Assembly: GCA_011523385.1 (NCBI GenBank)
Contig: WTGX01000004.1
Coordinates: forward strand, 124,001-188,000
Length of the DNA stretch: 64,000 nucleotides
Origin: Nitrospira sp.
Lineage (GTDB): Bacteria; Nitrospirota; Nitrospiria; Nitrospirales; UBA8639
Direction: 5' to 3'
Within the stretch, counting starts at the first letter, position 1. Each line of letters opens with the position of its first letter. A program made the translations under genes and the position numbers. The notes under the pieces were generated by a model, which saw nothing but the letters and a program-made list of their open reading frames with translations, had not been told where the DNA came from and made no database searches. Below, piece after piece: positions 49,726-60,545 of this stretch.

Positions 49726-49896
49726 TAAACACAATGTCCGGTCCCTTCCTTGACTTCGGAAATGACGGCCTGTTAGACTTTTTTCCAACTACTTGGTTTT
49801 ATTTGAAAAATTCTAGTTATTCATAAAAATAAATACGTAATTTCAATGCCGTACGCGAAAAATTTTTAGTATGGCTTGAATATTGTGAGGGATGTC

Positions 49897-52860
49897 ATGA
49901 AAGATTTTTTTGAGTTGGATCGTGATCTGATTCCGCAGTGGGGTCAGTTGATTTCAAGGGTCGAAGGCTTTGAAGAGGACTGGGGCGCCGGCGAAGACGC
50001 CGATCAGGAAAAGCTTCCTGATCCGCCAAGCGGCGTCAGGGCCGTCGCAGGCAACGGATTTATTACACTGAGTTGGGATGCCGTGCCGGATGCGATGTAT
50101 TACAACGTCTATTATCAGACCTCTCAAGGGGTCAGCATCAAGCCCAATGAACTGACTCGTCCGATTGCGAGTCAGGAAGATTTCAATCCCGTGATCGGAG
50201 TCACCAAGGAAAAAGGGAATTGTATCGAAGGTCCTTCCTGTCCCTACACGCATAACGATCTTGCCAACGGGTTGTGTTACCACTACGTGGTTACCGTCGT
50301 GACCGCGGATGGAGAGAGTCGGGAATCGGAAGAAGTCATGTCGATCCCTTCGCCGTACTTACCCGTGTTGCAGTTTGGGCAGGAAGGCGTCGATGACGGG
50401 GAGTTTCGTTCACCGACCGGCATTGCCCTCGACAGCGACGGGACCATCTACGTGGCGGATACCGATAATCATGCCATTCAACGGTTCGATAAGGACGGCA
50501 ACTGTTTGGCTCGTTGGGGCGGGGAAGCCGACTCGGAAGACGGCACGTTCTATTATCCCCGCGGGTTGGCGACCGCTCCAGAAGGACACGTGTACGTGGC
50601 GGACAGTGGAAACAACCGCGTCCAGAAGTTTGATCCCGACGGAAACTTTTTGAATGCCTGGGGCAAGTTCGGCTTTGCTTGGCGCGGGGCCGAGGCCGGG
50701 AAATTCGACGTGCCCTGGGGGGTGGCCACGGACCAGCAGGGCAATCTCTACGTGTCAGACACGAGTAACTCTCGTATCCAGAAATTCCAGTCGGACGGCA
50801 GCCCCCTGATCAAATGGGGAAAGGACGGGAGTTTCGACGGCGCCTTTTACTTCCCGCGAGGCCTGGCGGTCGACTTTGCCGGGCATATTTACGTGGCCGA
50901 TGAAGGCAACCATCGCATTCAGAAATTCGACTCCCGGGGCAATTTCCTCGCGAAGTGGGGAAGAGAAGGCATGGGTCTCGGGCAGTTCAAATCTCCCTGG
51001 GGCGTGGCGTGCGACGCTTTGGGCAACGTGTACGTCGTGGACAGCGGGAACCATCGAATTCAGAAGTTCGATTCCAACGGGACGTACCTGTGTTCGTGGG
51101 GCAACCGTGGGCTTACGGAAGCCCAGGTGAATTTTCCTTCCGGTATCGCAGTGGATAAAGAAGGGTACGTCTACGTGGTGGATAGTGGGAACTATCGCAT
51201 CTTGAAATTCGCACCCACGGAAGAGGAACTTGCCAGGGGCCGGGAAAAAGCCGACAAGGCCGCAGAAGCAGAAGGCGCCCAGCTGACCGTGCCGTTGGTG
51301 GGGAAACCCGGGGATACCGAAGCGATGCTGAGTTGGATGGAGGTGCCCGGCGCCGTGTCCTACAACCTCTACTTCAGCACCGATCCCGGTGTGTCCAAAG
51401 AGACAGCGACGCTTATTGAAGGGGTGACGAGTCCTTATACCCATACCGGCTTGACGAACAATACGGCCTATTACTATGCGCTCACGAGCATTGATGAGCA
51501 TGACGTCGAGAGTTCCCTGTCCAAAGAACAGGAAGTCATGCCCGTGCTGATCGACGTGGCCGCCCCGCAGAATCCGGATATCGTCCTGAATCATGGGGCG
51601 TATATGACGAATTCGTTGGACGTGGTGGCGACTATTTCAGCCAGGGACGTGGATACCGGCGTAGCAGGCTATTTCATCTCTGAAAATCCCATGACTCCGG
51701 GTGCGACCTTGCCGGGATGGATCGAAGTCGAACCGGAACATCGTTTTGGGGCGACGATTCCTCTGACCTTATCGCCCGGTGACGGGCCGAAAACGGTTTA
51801 CGCGTGGTTTAAGGACGTCGGTAATAACATCTCGATTCCGGCCAGTGCGAATATTTTGCTGAATACCTCGGGGTACGTATGTACGGGGAAATGGGGAAAA
51901 CCGGGTCGTGGGGCCTCGTTGCTGCACGGCGGTGAGTTCATGGCGCCGCTCTACGGGCTGGCCATCGACAACCAGGGTTCCCTGTTCGTCATCGACAACG
52001 GCAACACCCGTGTTCAAAAGTTCGATCGCAATGGGAACTTCATCTTGTTGTGGGGAAATTTCGGCACGGCCAATGGGAATTTCAACAGTCCCACGGGTAT
52101 CGCGTGCGATGGAAAAGGTGACGTGTACGTTTGCGATACCAACAACCATCGCGTACAGAAGTTTGACGGAAAACTGGGCCAATACCTCATGAAAATCGGT
52201 GGACGTGGGAACGGAGAAGGTCAGTTCAATGCGCCTTGGTCCATTGCCGTCGACCGGGTTCGTGGCTATCTGTACGTTGTCGATAGTGCCAATTTTCGCG
52301 TCCAGAAATTCGATGAGGACGGTGAGTTTGTGATGCAGTGGGGCAGTTTCGGGAATAACGACGGGCAATTCTATTTTGCCCGGGGCATTGCCGTCGATCA
52401 GAATGACGGGATGGCCTACGTCGTGGATATGGGGAATCACCGTATCCAGAAGTTTGATACCAGCACCAACGTCCTCCCGCAACTCGTGGCCAAATGGGGT
52501 GGGGGGATTGGTCCTGGGCACGCGAGCAGCGCGCAGGCCCAGGAGCCGGGCCAATTCCGTTCACCCTGGGGAATTGCGGTAGACGGCGCGGGTGACGTCT
52601 ACGTCTCGGACACTGGGAATCAGCGGCTGCAAAAATTTGATCGGGACGGAAACTTCATCACCCAATGGGGAGGGTTCGGCAATGCCGAAGGGCAATTCAA
52701 CTTTCCCTATGGGCTCGTGGTCGATCATCGAGGACATGTTTTTGTGGTGGATAGCGGCAATATGCGCGTGCAACACTTCATGCCGGCCGAAGACGCCGAA
52801 GAGTTCCTGCAGGAAGAAGCGGAAACAGTGGCGGCCCTTCCCGAAGGCGGCGAAGAATAG
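49897..52860 (+). CDS. NHL-repeat / fibronectin type III protein
   Basis: Twelve NHL repeats in two blocks of six (VYVxDxxNxRIQKFDxxGxFLxxWG), each block preceded by an FN3-like domain. Confidence 0.88.
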   Translation: MKDFFELDRDLIPQWGQLISRVEGFEEDWGAGEDADQEKLPDPPSGVRAVAGNGFITLSWDAVPDAMYYNVYYQTSQGVSIKPNELTRPIASQEDFNPVIGVTKEKGNCIEGPSCPYTHNDLANGLCYHYVVTVVTADGESRESEEVMSIPSPYLPVLQFGQEGVDDGEFRSPTGIALDSDGTIYVADTDNHAIQRFDKDGNCLARWGGEADSEDGTFYYPRGLATAPEGHVYVADSGNNRVQKFDPDGNFLNAWGKFGFAWRGAEAGKFDVPWGVATDQQGNLYVSDTSNSRIQKFQSDGSPLIKWGKDGSFDGAFYFPRGLAVDFAGHIYVADEGNHRIQKFDSRGNFLAKWGREGMGLGQFKSPWGVACDALGNVYVVDSGNHRIQKFDSNGTYLCSWGNRGLTEAQVNFPSGIAVDKEGYVYVVDSGNYRILKFAPTEEELARGREKADKAAEAEGAQLTVPLVGKPGDTEAMLSWMEVPGAVSYNLYFSTDPGVSKETATLIEGVTSPYTHTGLTNNTAYYYALTSIDEHDVESSLSKEQEVMPVLIDVAAPQNPDIVLNHGAYMTNSLDVVATISARDVDTGVAGYFISENPMTPGATLPGWIEVEPEHRFGATIPLTLSPGDGPKTVYAWFKDVGNNISIPASANILLNTSGYVCTGKWGKPGRGASLLHGGEFMAPLYGLAIDNQGSLFVIDNGNTRVQKFDRNGNFILLWGNFGTANGNFNSPTGIACDGKGDVYVCDTNNHRVQKFDGKLGQYLMKIGGRGNGEGQFNAPWSIAVDRVRGYLYVVDSANFRVQKFDEDGEFVMQWGSFGNNDGQFYFARGIAVDQNDGMAYVVDMGNHRIQKFDTSTNVLPQLVAKWGGGIGPGHASSAQAQEPGQFRSPWGIAVDGAGDVYVSDTGNQRLQKFDRDGNFITQWGGFGNAEGQFNFPYGLVVDHRGHVFVVDSGNMRVQHFMPAEDAEEFLQEEAETVAALPEGGEE

Positions 52861-52891
52861 CAGCCTGCCTCGCTTCCGTGAGATCGGTAAG

Positions 52892-52932
52892 GCCCCCGCG
52901 AAGGCATGTGCCATCCGGGGGCTTGATTTTTT
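52892..52932 (+). terminator. Rho-independent terminator
   Basis: GCCCCCG...CGGGGGC stem followed by TTGATTTTTT. Confidence 0.8.
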
Positions 52933-53073
52933 CAGTTTTTTGTGGTTGAGCCCGTCGATTTTTTTGGAAAATCTTGGTAAGCTGGTTTCGCATTTTTTCT
53001 CACCGGTTTTGTTCATCGACAATTTTGTGGTTTCTCCCATAATGGCTCGGTCGTAGAGGTGTATATTTTCTGA

Positions 53074-54555
<1,482 letters not shown>

Positions 54556-54595
54556 CGTGAGCCGGGACCCGACTGCGACAACCCTGTCAGCATCC

Positions 54596-56197
54596 ATGGC
54601 GTCCTGTCACGATACGATTGTCGTCCTTGACTTCGGATCACAGTACACCCAACTGATAGCCCGCCGGATTCGAGAATCCCACGTTCATTCCATCATCCTG
54701 CCTGCTTCCGCTTCCCTGGAAACGATTCAAGCGAATCGACCCAAAGGCATCATCCTGTCCGGGGGCCCCGCCAGTGTGACGAGTGCCGGACGCCCGGAAT
54801 GGTCAAGAGCGATTATGAAGGAAGTGCTGCCGGTTCTGGGCATTTGCTACGGCATGCAATTGATAGCCCAGTCCATGGGTGGGCGAGTGGGCCGGGCGAG
54901 GCGCAGGGAATTCGGTCGCGCGGAATTGCTGGTCCAGGACGGATCGGATTTGTTCAGGGGGCTGGGTGAGAAGCCCCCATTTTCTGTCTGGATGTCGCAC
55001 GGAGACCGGATCGAAACGTTACCCACCGGCTTCAAGCCGATTGCGCGGACGTCGAATTCTCCCATTGCCGCGATGAAATCGGTGAACCGGAGGCAGCGCC
55101 TCTACGGCCTGCAATTTCACCCTGAAGTTGCCCACACCACGTTCGGCGCACGTATCCTCAACAACTTTGTCCGTCATATTTGTGGGGCGAAACCGACCTG
55201 GACCATGGGATCGTTCCTGCACGATTCCATCGAACAAATCCGTGAACAGGTGGGCAAGGAGAAAGTGCTCTGTGCCCTGAGTGGGGGCGTCGATAGTACG
55301 GTGGCGGCGGCCATGACCCATCGGGCGATCGGGAAGCAGTTGACCTGTGTGTTTATCGACAACGGCGTGATACGGAAACATGAAGCCAACCAGCTTAAGC
55401 AGGTATTCGGGTCGTTGGACTTCAAGGCGGGCACCCATTCGCTTCGCTCAGGGCAGGCTCCGGCCCGCCCCTACATCCGTATGGTCGATGCCTCTGAACA
55501 ATTTTTACGGGCTCTGGGTCGAACGACCGACCCGGAAAAAAAACGAAAGATCATCGGCCGGCAATTCATCAAGGCGTTTGAACATGAGGCGCGGACCATC
55601 GGCAACGTGCGCTACCTGGTCCAGGGCACGCTCTATCCCGACGTAATCGAAAGCGTCAGCCACAGGGGACCTTCCGCCACGATCAAATCGCACCATAACG
55701 TCGGCGGGCTTCCCGCGCGGATGAAACTCCGTCTGGTCGAACCGCTCCGGGAATTGTTCAAGGATGAAGTCCGGGTCCTGGGTAAGGAACTGGGGCTGCC
55801 GGACGACGTGGTTCATCGGCATCCCTTTCCGGGGCCGGGCTTGGCCATTCGCATTCTCGGAGCGGTGACGCCTGCGCGCGCAGACATGCTTCGTGAAGCG
55901 GATGCTGTGTTTATCGATGAATTGAAGGCTCAGGGCTTGTACCGGCAGACGTGGCAGGCGTTTGCCGTGTTGCTGCCGGTTCGCACCGTGGGGGTGATGG
56001 GCGATCAACGGACGTATGAGCACGTCATCGGGTTACGAGCCGTGACCAGCGTGGACGGCATGACCGCGGATTGGGCCCCGTTGCCGCAATCTTTCCTGGC
56101 GCACGTGGCGAACCGGATCATTAACGAAGTGCCGGGAGTGAACCGCGTGGTGTACGACATCAGTTCCAAACCGCCGAGTACGATCGAATGGGAGTAG
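54596..56197 (+). CDS. guaA: GMP synthase (glutamine-hydrolysing)
   Basis: [56 protein letters not shown]; contains an atypical internal insert (see findings). Confidence 0.97.
   Translation: MASCHDTIVVLDFGSQYTQLIARRIRESHVHSIILPASASLETIQANRPKGIILSGGPASVTSAGRPEWSRAIMKEVLPVLGICYGMQLIAQSMGGRVGRARRREFGRAELLVQDGSDLFRGLGEKPPFSVWMSHGDRIETLPTGFKPIARTSNSPIAAMKSVNRRQRLYGLQFHPEVAHTTFGARILNNFVRHICGAKPTWTMGSFLHDSIEQIREQVGKEKVLCALSGGVDSTVAAAMTHRAIGKQLTCVFIDNGVIRKHEANQLKQVFGSLDFKAGTHSLRSGQAPARPYIRMVDASEQFLRALGRTTDPEKKRKIIGRQFIKAFEHEARTIGNVRYLVQGTLYPDVIESVSHRGPSATIKSHHNVGGLPARMKLRLVEPLRELFKDEVRVLGKELGLPDDVVHRHPFPGPGLAIRILGAVTPARADMLREADAVFIDELKAQGLYRQTWQAFAVLLPVRTVGVMGDQRTYEHVIGLRAVTSVDGMTADWAPLPQSFLAHVANRIINEVPGVNRVVYDISSKPPSTIEWE
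55426..55469 (+). repeat. Interspersed-repeat-like palindrome inside the guaA reading frame
   Basis: GGCGGGC-ACCCATTCGCTTCGCTCAGGGCAGGCTCCG-GCCCGCC; shares CTTCGCTCAGGRCAGGC with intergenic DNA near 23024. Confidence 0.72.
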
Positions 56198-56219
56198 CCG
56201 ACGACACTCCGAATTGCTC

Positions 56220-56368
56220 ATTGGTATGAAATAGCCTGAAGCCGTCATTCCTGCGTAAGCAGGAATCCAGTGTCTTTCTCTTCACGAACGAAGGAAAAAG
56301 CAAAGACCCTGGATTCCAGTAAAGCGACTGGATCCCCGATCAAGTCGGGGACAAGCGTTGGGAATGAC
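56220..56368 (+). repeat. Interspersed repeat, family A
   Basis: ATTGGTATGAAATAGCC...GTCATTCCTGCGTAAGCAGGAATCCAGTGTCTTT...GATCCCCGATCAAGTCGGGGACAAGCGTTGGGAATGAC. Confidence 0.82.
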
Positions 56369-56468
56369 AGATTGGAGAGAGACGTCCATTTTTCATCTCT
56401 TGGGGTGCAGGCGGCCAGCCTGCATGAGGTAAGGAGGGATGAAGGGAAGGTGGCGACCGTTGAAAACC

Positions 56469-57413
56469 ATGATGGTTCGATTGCAAAAAGTCATTGCCGC
56501 CAGTGGAGTGGCTTCCCGGCGCGCGGCCGAAACCATGATCCGGGAAGGTCGCGTCACGGTGAACGGTAAAATCGTGCGCGTGCTCGGAACCAGCATTGAT
56601 CCGTCTAAGGACCACGTGAAGATTGATGGTCGTCACGTGCAACGGACCGAGCCCGAAGTCTTCGTCCTCCTGCATAAACCTCCCGGTTTCGTGACGACGA
56701 TGACCGACCCACAGGGCCGGCCCACGATCGCGGATCTGGTGGCGAAAGTGAAAGTGCGGGTCTTTCCGGTCGGCAGGCTGGACTATGACACCGAAGGCCT
56801 GCTGCTTCTGACGAACAATGGAAAGGTGGCGCAGGCGTGCGTCCATCCCCGCTACCACGTGCCGAAGACCTATTTGGTAAAGGTGTCGGGGGTGTGTACC
56901 GACGACGAAGTCCGGAATCTGCAGGACGGCATCGCCCTGGACGATGGGATGACCGCTCCCGCCGTTGTCAGGAAATCCGGAAAGGCCAAGGCCAATTCAT
57001 GGCTGGAACTTACGATTCACGAAGGCAGAAAGCATCAGGTCAAACGGATGCTCGAAGCCTTGGGGCATCGCGTCATGCGCATCAAACGAATTCGTTTCGG
57101 CCCGCTTGCCTTGGGAGATCTGCCCGTGGGCGCTTCCCGGTTTGCCACCGATGCCGAGGCCAATGCCCTGCGGGCAATCGTGCACCGAGCAACCGGTCCA
57201 CGGAACGCCCGGGCGCGGGCTTCGCAATCCGACTTGCAAAGTATAAAGCCGGATGGGGATACTGGTCCGCCGCGCGTGCGTCAAACGAATCCTTCGGCAA
57301 AAAGAAATTCAAACAGCAAGGTTCGTCCGGCTCCCGGTCGTGCCAAGCGGGCAGGACGAGCCATGAAAGGCCAAGGTCGCACGCGCACTCGGGAAAGGCG
57401 AGCAACAGGGTGA
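56469..57413 (+). CDS. rRNA large-subunit pseudouridine synthase (RluB/RsuA family)
   Basis: S4 domain (RLQKVIAASGVASRRAAETMIREGRVTVNG), PVGRLDYDTEGLLLLTNNG. Confidence 0.95.
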   Translation: MMVRLQKVIAASGVASRRAAETMIREGRVTVNGKIVRVLGTSIDPSKDHVKIDGRHVQRTEPEVFVLLHKPPGFVTTMTDPQGRPTIADLVAKVKVRVFPVGRLDYDTEGLLLLTNNGKVAQACVHPRYHVPKTYLVKVSGVCTDDEVRNLQDGIALDDGMTAPAVVRKSGKAKANSWLELTIHEGRKHQVKRMLEALGHRVMRIKRIRFGPLALGDLPVGASRFATDAEANALRAIVHRATGPRNARARASQSDLQSIKPDGDTGPPRVRQTNPSAKRNSNSKVRPAPGRAKRAGRAMKGQGRTRTRERRATG

Positions 57414-59170
57414 AGCGGACACACCATTGCGGAGAATTGACGCGTGAGCAGGATGGTCAAACCGTCACGTTGATGGGATGGGTGCATGGTCGTCGCGATC
57501 ACGGGGGCGTGTTGTTTATCGACGTGCGTGACCGTTTCGGTGTCACGCAACTCGTGTTTGACGTGGAGGCCGATAAAGCCATTCATGGACGAGCCAATGA
57601 ACTCCGTAACGAATTTGTGATAGCCGCCACGGGAACGGTGCGACTCAGACCCGAGGAGTCAATTAATCCGCAGATCGCAACCGGAGAAATCGAAATCAAA
57701 GTCGATGCATTGGACGTGTTGAATCGAGCCAATACCCCGCCATTTTTGATCGAAGAGGACAGCCAAGCTACGGAAGCCCTTCGGTTGAAACATCGCTATC
57801 TGGATTTGCGCCGTCCCCCCATGCAACGGTTACTCACGTTGCGTCATGATGTGGTTCACCGGACAAGGCAGTTTCTTCATGAACGCTGGTTTCTGGAAAT
57901 CGAGACACCGATTCTCACGAAGAGTACGCCCGAAGGGGCCAGGGACTATCTGGTACCGAGTCGCGTCAATCAGGGGGCCTTTTTTGCCTTGCCGCAGTCA
58001 CCGCAGTTGTTCAAGCAGATCCTGATGGTCGGCGGAGCCGATCGCTATTTTCAGATCGCCCGCTGCTTCCGCGACGAAGATCTGCGGCTCGACCGGCAGC
58101 CCGAGTTTACGCAGATCGACCTCGAAATGTCGTTTGTGGAACAAGACGACGTCATGAACCTCACGGAAGAGTTGTTGCGCCTCGTGTGCAAGGAAGCTGC
58201 GGGTATTTCCTTGCCGTCTCCCTTCCCGAGGCTGACCTATCAGGAGGCCATGTCACGGTATGGGACCGATAAACCCGATCGTCGTTTCGGATTGGAGCTA
58301 TACGATTTCAACGAAGTGGCCAAACGCGTCGAGTTCAAAGTGTTCCGGGAGACGGTCGAAAAAGGCGGGCAGGTTTCCGGACTCCTGGTCAAAGGCGGCG
58401 CGGACATTGCGCGTAACCAGATTGACCGGCTTATTGACGTCGCCAAAGAGTTTGGAGCCAAAGGCCTCGCCTGGGTCAAGATTGTTGAAGGATGGCAACT
58501 TGAGTCGGTCATTGCCAAATTCCTCGACGCCGGACTGTTTCGACAGGCGCTTCCGGACGCCGGTCCCGGAGATCTCCTGCTCTTTGTCGCGGACAAACCT
58601 CCCGTGACGTATGAGGTGTTGGGCCGGCTTCGATCATACCTTGGAGTCGAATTGGAGTTGATCGATGACGACAAATGGGAGCCGGTCTGGGTGACGGATT
58701 TCCCCATGTTCGAATACGATACGGCGGAACAGCGATACGTGGCGTTGCATCATCCCTTCACGTCGCCCCGCATGGATGACCTTCCCAACTTGCATTCCGA
58801 CCCGCTGCACGTTCACACCCAGGCCTATGACGTGGTTCTCAACGGATTTGAGATCGGCGGGGGCAGCATTCGTATCCACCAAAGTGAGTTGCAGCACAAG
58901 GTATTCAACCTGCTGGGGATTTCCAAGGAGGCCGCTCAGGAGAAGTTCGGGTTTTTGCTGGACGCGCTGGAGTATGGCGCCCCGCCTCACGGTGGGATTG
59001 CCCTGGGCCTGGACCGTCTGGTCATGCTACTCGGCAAAGCCGAGTCCATTCGAGAAGTGATTCCCTTCCCCAAGACACAAAAAGTGCAATGCCTGATGAC
59101 CGAAGCCCCGTCTGACGTCGGGCAAACCCAACTCAAAGAACTCGGCATCAGACTCGACGTTGAAATCTAA
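57410..59170 (+). CDS. aspS: Aspartyl-tRNA synthetase
   Basis: TREQDGQTVTLMGWVHGRRDHGGVLFIDVRDRFG, FRDEDLRLDRQPEFTQID; GTG start at 57410 overlapping the upstream TGA. Confidence 0.97.
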   Translation: MKRTHHCGELTREQDGQTVTLMGWVHGRRDHGGVLFIDVRDRFGVTQLVFDVEADKAIHGRANELRNEFVIAATGTVRLRPEESINPQIATGEIEIKVDALDVLNRANTPPFLIEEDSQATEALRLKHRYLDLRRPPMQRLLTLRHDVVHRTRQFLHERWFLEIETPILTKSTPEGARDYLVPSRVNQGAFFALPQSPQLFKQILMVGGADRYFQIARCFRDEDLRLDRQPEFTQIDLEMSFVEQDDVMNLTEELLRLVCKEAAGISLPSPFPRLTYQEAMSRYGTDKPDRRFGLELYDFNEVAKRVEFKVFRETVEKGGQVSGLLVKGGADIARNQIDRLIDVAKEFGAKGLAWVKIVEGWQLESVIAKFLDAGLFRQALPDAGPGDLLLFVADKPPVTYEVLGRLRSYLGVELELIDDDKWEPVWVTDFPMFEYDTAEQRYVALHHPFTSPRMDDLPNLHSDPLHVHTQAYDVVLNGFEIGGGSIRIHQSELQHKVFNLLGISKEAAQEKFGFLLDALEYGAPPHGGIALGLDRLVMLLGKAESIREVIPFPKTQKVQCLMTEAPSDVGQTQLKELGIRLDVEI

Positions 59171-59367
59171 GGAACCTCTGATTTATTGCACTATCGGGCG
59201 CAGTGCGGCGTTGTGTCCTCGCTCAACCCTCGCCTATCTATTTGATAAGCCTCGGGTTTCGCTGTGGGACGCTTTGCCCTGCATCCCGCTATCACATTAA
59301 ACCTGTCCTCGACCCCCGATTACAAACGTCGGGGGCAGGCTATTCTTAATCGGGGATCAGAGATTTC
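59171..59367. mobile_element. Long form of TIR element, family C (~197 bp)
   Basis: Starts GGAACCTCTGATTTATTGCACTATCGGG, ends TCGGGGGCAGGCTATTCTTAATCGGGGATCAGAGATTTC; ends match the 62-bp copy. Confidence 0.65.
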
Positions 59368-59399
59368 TTTGCACATGGTGAACGCACGCAACTTCAGTT

Positions 59400-60410
59400 T
59401 CAGGCGTTGAGCACGTTGACCACGATGCTGTGCAAGCCCGTGGCGCCGTTGGGTTGGGGACGGGTGATTGTTGAGGTTTGCACGGTGCCGGTGGTATCGA
59501 CGGCGCGAACGGACACCATGCTCTTGCCGTCCGGCATGTCATCCCGTTGATAGTTCCAGACCACCCAGGACCAAGGCGAATGAGGTGGCTCGATAGTAGC
59601 GTCGAGCCAGGTTTTCTCCTGGTCGAAACTCAGTTGCACCTGGGCGATGGAATTGGGACCGCCGAAGGCAATGCCGCGGAACTGTACGTTGGGTCCGCGG
59701 ATGGATTGATAATGTCCGGGACTGTCGATGCGGGAAAAAATATGGATCGTTCCCTCGTCGGTCCATCCTTTGCGTTGCCAATATCCCTGATAGTCCCCGT
59801 TGTACACTTCAATTTCCGTAATCCACTTGACGTTCTTGATGCCGTATAACCCGGGGACGATCAGGCGCAATGGAAATCCATGGGCCTTGGGGAGCTTTTC
59901 CCCGTTCATGAGATAGGCCAACATCACTTCATCGTGCATGGCCCGTTCAAACGGAATGCTGTCATGATAGGCGTCGGCTCCGCGGAAGATGACGTCCCGC
60001 GCGGTTTCAGGGTCGGCTCCGGCCTCAACGAGCAGTTCCTTGAGGGAAATCCCCCGCCAGATGGCATTGCCCAGGCTCGTTCCTCCCGGAAGGGTGTCGA
60101 TGCAGATGAGCGTGGAAACCTGGTCGAACGGTTTGCGATTCAGGACGTCTCGCCACTTGAGCACCATGGGGTTGGCGACTGCGCCCTTGACCATCATTTG
60201 CCATTGCTCCTGGTCGAGATCGCGTGAGAGGTTGTACGGAGAGTCCATGTAATTGACGGTATAAAATTTATCGTTGGGCGTGAAATACCGTGTTTCCCGG
60301 GGAGGCACGGCAAACATGCTGCCGAGGTCGCACCCGCCGGTGAGGCTGCCGAGGCCTGTCAGGGTTCCCAGGCCACCCAGTTGAAACAATTTGCGCCGTG
60401 TGATGTCCAT
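59400..60410 (-). CDS. Sulfite-oxidase-family molybdopterin oxidoreductase, Tat signal with possible lipobox
   Basis: MDITRRKLFQLGGLGTLTGLGSLTGGC; LICIDTLPGGTSLGNAIWRGISLKELL; AYHDSIPFERA; GFPLRLIVPGLYGIKNVKWITEIEV. Confidence 0.87.
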   Translation of the reverse strand: MDITRRKLFQLGGLGTLTGLGSLTGGCDLGSMFAVPPRETRYFTPNDKFYTVNYMDSPYNLSRDLDQEQWQMMVKGAVANPMVLKWRDVLNRKPFDQVSTLICIDTLPGGTSLGNAIWRGISLKELLVEAGADPETARDVIFRGADAYHDSIPFERAMHDEVMLAYLMNGEKLPKAHGFPLRLIVPGLYGIKNVKWITEIEVYNGDYQGYWQRKGWTDEGTIHIFSRIDSPGHYQSIRGPNVQFRGIAFGGPNSIAQVQLSFDQEKTWLDATIEPPHSPWSWVVWNYQRDDMPDGKSMVSVRAVDTTGTVQTSTITRPQPNGATGLHSIVVNVLNA

Positions 60411-60545
60411 GATAGAGGTGGGGGAGTATTCGAAGAGTCTCGTTCCCTTGCAATTACTATAGTACAGTGCCTGACCCTCTGCAAGAGGGTGTGTCGCAGC
60501 GTTAGGATTCCCGCTCGGGTTCAGGGATCTGCTTCATACATTTTC

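Noticed and set aside
50370-52760. Regularly spaced DNA similarity (possible CRISPR or satellite)
   Set aside because: The periodicity comes from NHL protein repeats in a continuous reading frame; there are no identical direct repeats with unique spacers.
56837-57409. N-terminal extension of the aspS ORF
   Set aside because: It overlaps the pseudouridine synthase gene in another frame; the conserved AspS start fits GTG 57410.
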